64,000 nt of DNA. Origin: Pipra filicauda. Lineage: Eukaryota > Chordata > Aves > Passeriformes > Pipridae. Under the pieces are notes generated by a model. It searched no databases. It saw nothing but the letters and a program-made list of their open reading frames with translations, and had not been told where the DNA came from. Position 1 is the stretch's first letter. Each line of letters begins with the position of its first letter. The position numbers were made by a program, and so were the translations under genes. Of this stretch, positions 60,254 through 64,000 are shown in pieces. The DNA lies in the NCBI RefSeq assembly GCF_003945595.2, contig NW_024104096.1, positions 608,501-672,500 on the forward strand, written 5' to 3'.

Positions 60254-60258
60254 ACTGA

Positions 60259-63200
60259 ATCATCTGTGTAAGGAAAAAGAAACCCTATCCCACCTCGCAG
60301 GGTTTGCCTCTTTCCTTATCTTGTTTAATACCCAGCTTGTAGCCTGAGGTGTTGGATGTGCACAGTCTTCAGCATCTGGACTGGGCAGCCACTCTGCACG
60401 TTGCTAGCAAAGCACAGTGCTGGTTGAGCCATAAGCACCAGTAGCCTAGTCTCTTACAGCACCTGGGAGGTCATTGCAGGTAGTCAAATGTTTGAGTCAT
60501 TAATCATTAGCAGTTCAGGTTCTTTAAAGAAGGTAAAACACCAAAAAGGCATATTTGAATAAAAGAGGAAAGGTGGGTACCAGAATTTTTATGTAACCCA
60601 GGACAACCATGTAAGAAAAAAAAGGAGGCAACTACTTGAACCAGTTATTCAATACCTGTCTTAAGCAAACCAGTTATTCAACACCTGTCTTAAGCCTCTC
60701 CTGTATTTCTGAATAAAGTATACAAAAAGCACTTTTTCTTTGAATTAATTTTTTTAAAAAATCAGAATGAATTTCACAATAGTTGTAGAAAGCTCACAGA
60801 ATATATACTTCAATAGATGAGAATTCATGAACATGTCAGTTTCTCAGTAAAAAATTGCCCATGTAGGTTCATGCTCTTTCTGTGTAAAATTCATACATAT
60901 ATTTGTTAAAAACACCATATTACTTAATAAAAACGAAGCAAAACATATATGAGTTTACCAAACATTGAGTAAGGTGGATTAGAAGACATTTCACTCTGTT
61001 ACAATATACCCAACTCAGTTGTAAAACAGAAGTTTCTAGAACTTTCATTCATGCAAAAACCCTTTAGAATGAATGTCTAAGGAAGGAGGAGGTAATCAAT
61101 AACATCCAAATCAGGGGAATCACAACTTTGATGTAAATATTTTAAATTTAATTTATTATTTAAAAAACTCTTTATTTTAAAATCTCTTTAAATATCACAC
61201 ACTCAGTTTGAATTGTTTCTTAGAAGTCTGAGGTAATACAGCATAATGATGATGAAGTATTCTTTTGAAGGTGAGAACATCATGCTGAATGCAAATAACT
61301 ATTCTCAGAGACCTAGTCTTCTGGATGTCAAGGCAGTGTGCATTTACAAGACCTCTCCTGTTCACAACCAATGAAGTATCAAGGAGTACATCAAATAACC
61401 ACGAGAGGAGCTGAAGTTAAAAGACATGATAGGGTTTTAGCCTAAGAATAAAACATGTAGTATTAAGACTCTGCAAAAATATAGTTCAGCCTATCCATCT
61501 TATTTTTTTCTCCTTTCTCTAAAATTAAGCTATATTTTATCCACACACAATATATTGCATTAATTTTCCTAATTTCTAATCCTAGGAGAGAAACTGTTAT
61601 GTTGCTGAAAATGTGTCCTGGCTATTAGATTTTCATTCCATCAAATATGTTTTACATCTACATATATGAAACACAGACCACAGTTATTGATAGCAAATTC
61701 AATATACATTTTACCATAGCTAATAATAATAATGACATAATCCTGTATTATCAACTAAGAAATATCTATTGTGTAGTTGTCTTTTACTTTAAAGACTATT
61801 AAAGTTAAACAAAAATTTAATCACTTTAAGAAAAGCTTTATTACAGTCCGCAAAATGCTGTTTTGTAAATCAGACTTCTACATGTGTTATTCTGATGAAC
61901 TGACTTCACTAAATCCTTTAAAAATATATTGAATTCCTATTTGGAATTTTATCTAATCTTTTATAGTACCTAAAAGAAGCATGCGATATAAAATATGTGG
62001 CTGGGACTGACTTCACCAACTCACTTATGTTAAACATATCTTTTCTAATCAAATCCTATATGTTTTACATGCACCAAAAAATAATTACCGCAACATATTA
62101 ATATCGCTATGAGACTTGATATAGGCACTCTGTGGAATAGCGTTACAGCCATAACTCAGATCTTGTTATCTTTGGGAAAAAAAGTAGATATTGTTACAGC
62201 AGTAAAAGTATACAGTATGTGTCTAATCAAGAGATGAATTTTAAATAAATCCCTTAAGAAGTCTCAAACATAATGAACTTAATGAAGATTAACACAGTGT
62301 GAAACAGAGCAGAAATGGAATCAGAGACAGCATAAATCAGTGCTCAGGCTGGAAGTTCTTAAAAGCTCATATTATAATTTTGAAAACAATTATCTTAAGA
62401 GGTCTTAATAATGAAAGAGCAATAAAGCTATTATAACCATCCTCCGGAGAGCTCCACTTCACCTTGTTATTACATTGTTAAAACACAAATAATGCGTTTT
62501 GGGCTGGATGACCTCCATATTTGTTAACATGAACTCTCTCTGTTTTAAAGCAAGATCACAAAACAGGACTCAACCTAGGAGCAAAGAGATTAAGCAACTT
62601 AAACAACACATTCAAATATAAAATCATCAAGGTAATGATTAAAATCAATTATAAGAGAGAAGAAAGAATATATTTTTTCCCCGTTTCATCATAATTCTGG
62701 TTACTAGTGACCAATTTTAATACAGTGAGTGTCAGGTGGCTTATTATTATTAACCCATTACTCAGGTTTATTCCTGTTTATAGGGCTGATTATCAGAGAC
62801 ATTCTCAAATAAAAAAAATATAAAGACCACACACTATTTTACCCACCTACCTGTGTATTTTTGCTTGCACTAAACAAGTCTAAGCTGAATTTATCACCTT
62901 TCAAAAACAATTTTGAAAACAGCTTCGGTCTACATTTCTTTTAAAGAGATAGTGAAGGTGGCATCATTTCCACTTTTAGACTTTTTTAGTTTTTTTCAAA
63001 ACTGTCCTTACAAAAGATGACACTGCTATTCTAGATTAAAAAGTAATTAAAGTGGAGCAGGATATGAAATTTATATTCCTTATGTAAGACTTATTTTTGT
63101 CTTGTCCTGATAATACGTAATAATACTAAAATCATATCACTATATCCTGCTTATTGTGCTTATTAGCAGCAGAAACATAGTTAAACAACAAGTCACCTTA

Positions 63201-64000
63201 TAGAGGCAACAGTGTAGTGATTTTGCCCTATGGAACCTCAATATTATTGATTTGCAGGAAGTATGTAGGGAATGAAGACCTGACTCCTTCTTCACATGCT
63301 TCATACCTTGATCTGAATGAAGAAACTATCTGTAAGAGGCTGTGAAGTCCCAGTTATGCCTGTTGGGATTTTTTGGGTATAGAATACATTTAATTTCAAC
63401 TTATTATAGAGATTTCAGAGGATGGTTTTTTTTGCTTTTACTCTGAATCTGAAAAAAAAAATCCTTTTATTCCTACAGGGATACACTGAAGCCAGGGCTT
63501 CAGTTTGCAGGATCGAATTCTTTGCTGTACAAGAAAACCTTGCATATGACTTCAGTTCTAATAAACATCACAAGCAAACAGTTCCCTCACTATTTAACTG
63601 AATGAAACAGTTAAGTGGAGCTTCTTGATCAGACATAATGATATCTCCAGTATATGATATTTAACCCAAATTATGAAGTGAAGCACTTTGACAGCACCTT
63701 CTTTGACATGGACATTTCCCCCCAAAAGGCTTGTATATCTGCAGACTTTTTATTGTCCCTGTGCAGTTGCATTGGCTAAGTTGCCCAACCAGTTTGACTC
63801 TTTCTCTTCAAACCCCCAAGACTACCTAAGACCATGTTTGCCCATCCTTCCAAGAGTGCAGTTGCTTGGGCTTTAGTCTGTGGCTTTTTGTCCCTTAAAC
63901 TTTAGGAGCCTTTGCCTGTAATAACTGTTGGCAATGTGTTAATGTTGAAAACAGAATTTTATTTGCACTGTTAAATATTTCATCAAGTATTTAGCTGTTC
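60259..64000. other. A/T-rich unique sequence to the window end
   Basis: 3.7 kb without a recognised gene, RNA or mobile element, apart from the short tandem duplication at 60639-60695. A sister-species alignment would be needed to find conserved non-coding elements here. Confidence 0.55.
60639..60695. repeat. 28-bp tandem duplication
   Basis: AACCAGTTATTCAATACCTG...TTAAGC followed at once by a second copy with one substitution and one extra A. Confidence 0.85.

Noticed and set aside
1..64000. CRISPR array, operon or other prokaryotic system
   Set aside because: No regularly spaced repeats, no ribosome-binding sites with tandem genes; the DNA is vertebrate in character throughout.

Overview
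The window reads as ordinary bird nuclear DNA: A/T-rich, intergenic or intronic, with no host exon, RNA gene or bacterial-style gene that I can recognise. The avian assignment rests on several CR1 retrotransposons (the dominant LINE of birds and other reptiles) and on solo LTRs whose ends look like familiar avian endogenous-retrovirus LTRs (TGTCCTGGTTTTGGCC...). The only long intact reading frame is 1,098 codons and belongs to a mobile element.

Layout. 1-16 kb: unique A/T-rich DNA with two solo LTRs (2168-2582, 12784-13542) and T/G-rich tracts. 16-21 kb: two CR1 3' ends and a 1,167-bp solo LTR (18960-20126). 21-28 kb: unique DNA and two LTRs (25957-26600, 27404-27810). 28.9-33.4 kb: a long minus-strand CR1 split by a 1,218-bp LTR (30824-32041). 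36-44 kb: an LTR remnant, a 5'-truncated RTE-type LINE on the plus strand (about 36728-38289), a 3.1-kb plus-strand CR1 (about 38465-41570) and two minus-strand LTRs. 47.8-52.4 kb: a complete 4.6-kb RTE-type LINE on the minus strand, bounded by a perfect 14-bp target-site duplication. 53.5-55.5 kb: an LTR, a tRNA-Glu-headed SINE, and another LTR. 58.6-60.3 kb: an LTR inside a probable older LTR. 60.3-64 kb: unique A/T-rich DNA.

How the parts fit together. The central system is an RTE LINE and its parasite. The full-length copy carries endonuclease, reverse transcriptase and a C-terminal zinc-finger-like motif in one open frame. It ends in a small hairpin followed by (ATG)n, the kind of 3' end RTE machinery is thought to recognise. 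The SINE at 54424-54743 starts with a 72-nt tRNA-Glu-like head, continues with about 200 bp nearly identical to part of the LINE's 5' leader, and ends with the LINE's 3' hairpin. It is therefore a tRNA promoter joined to an internally deleted LINE. RTE elements of patchy distribution in birds have been described (AviRTE), and this is probably that family; I could not search to confirm it, nor tell whether this SINE is already named.

Most LTRs could be placed to the base by finding TG...CA ends flanked by matching 4-5 bp direct repeats. No gag, pol or env sequence was seen between LTRs, so all appear to be solo LTRs. Boundaries without a target-site duplication are approximate and say so.
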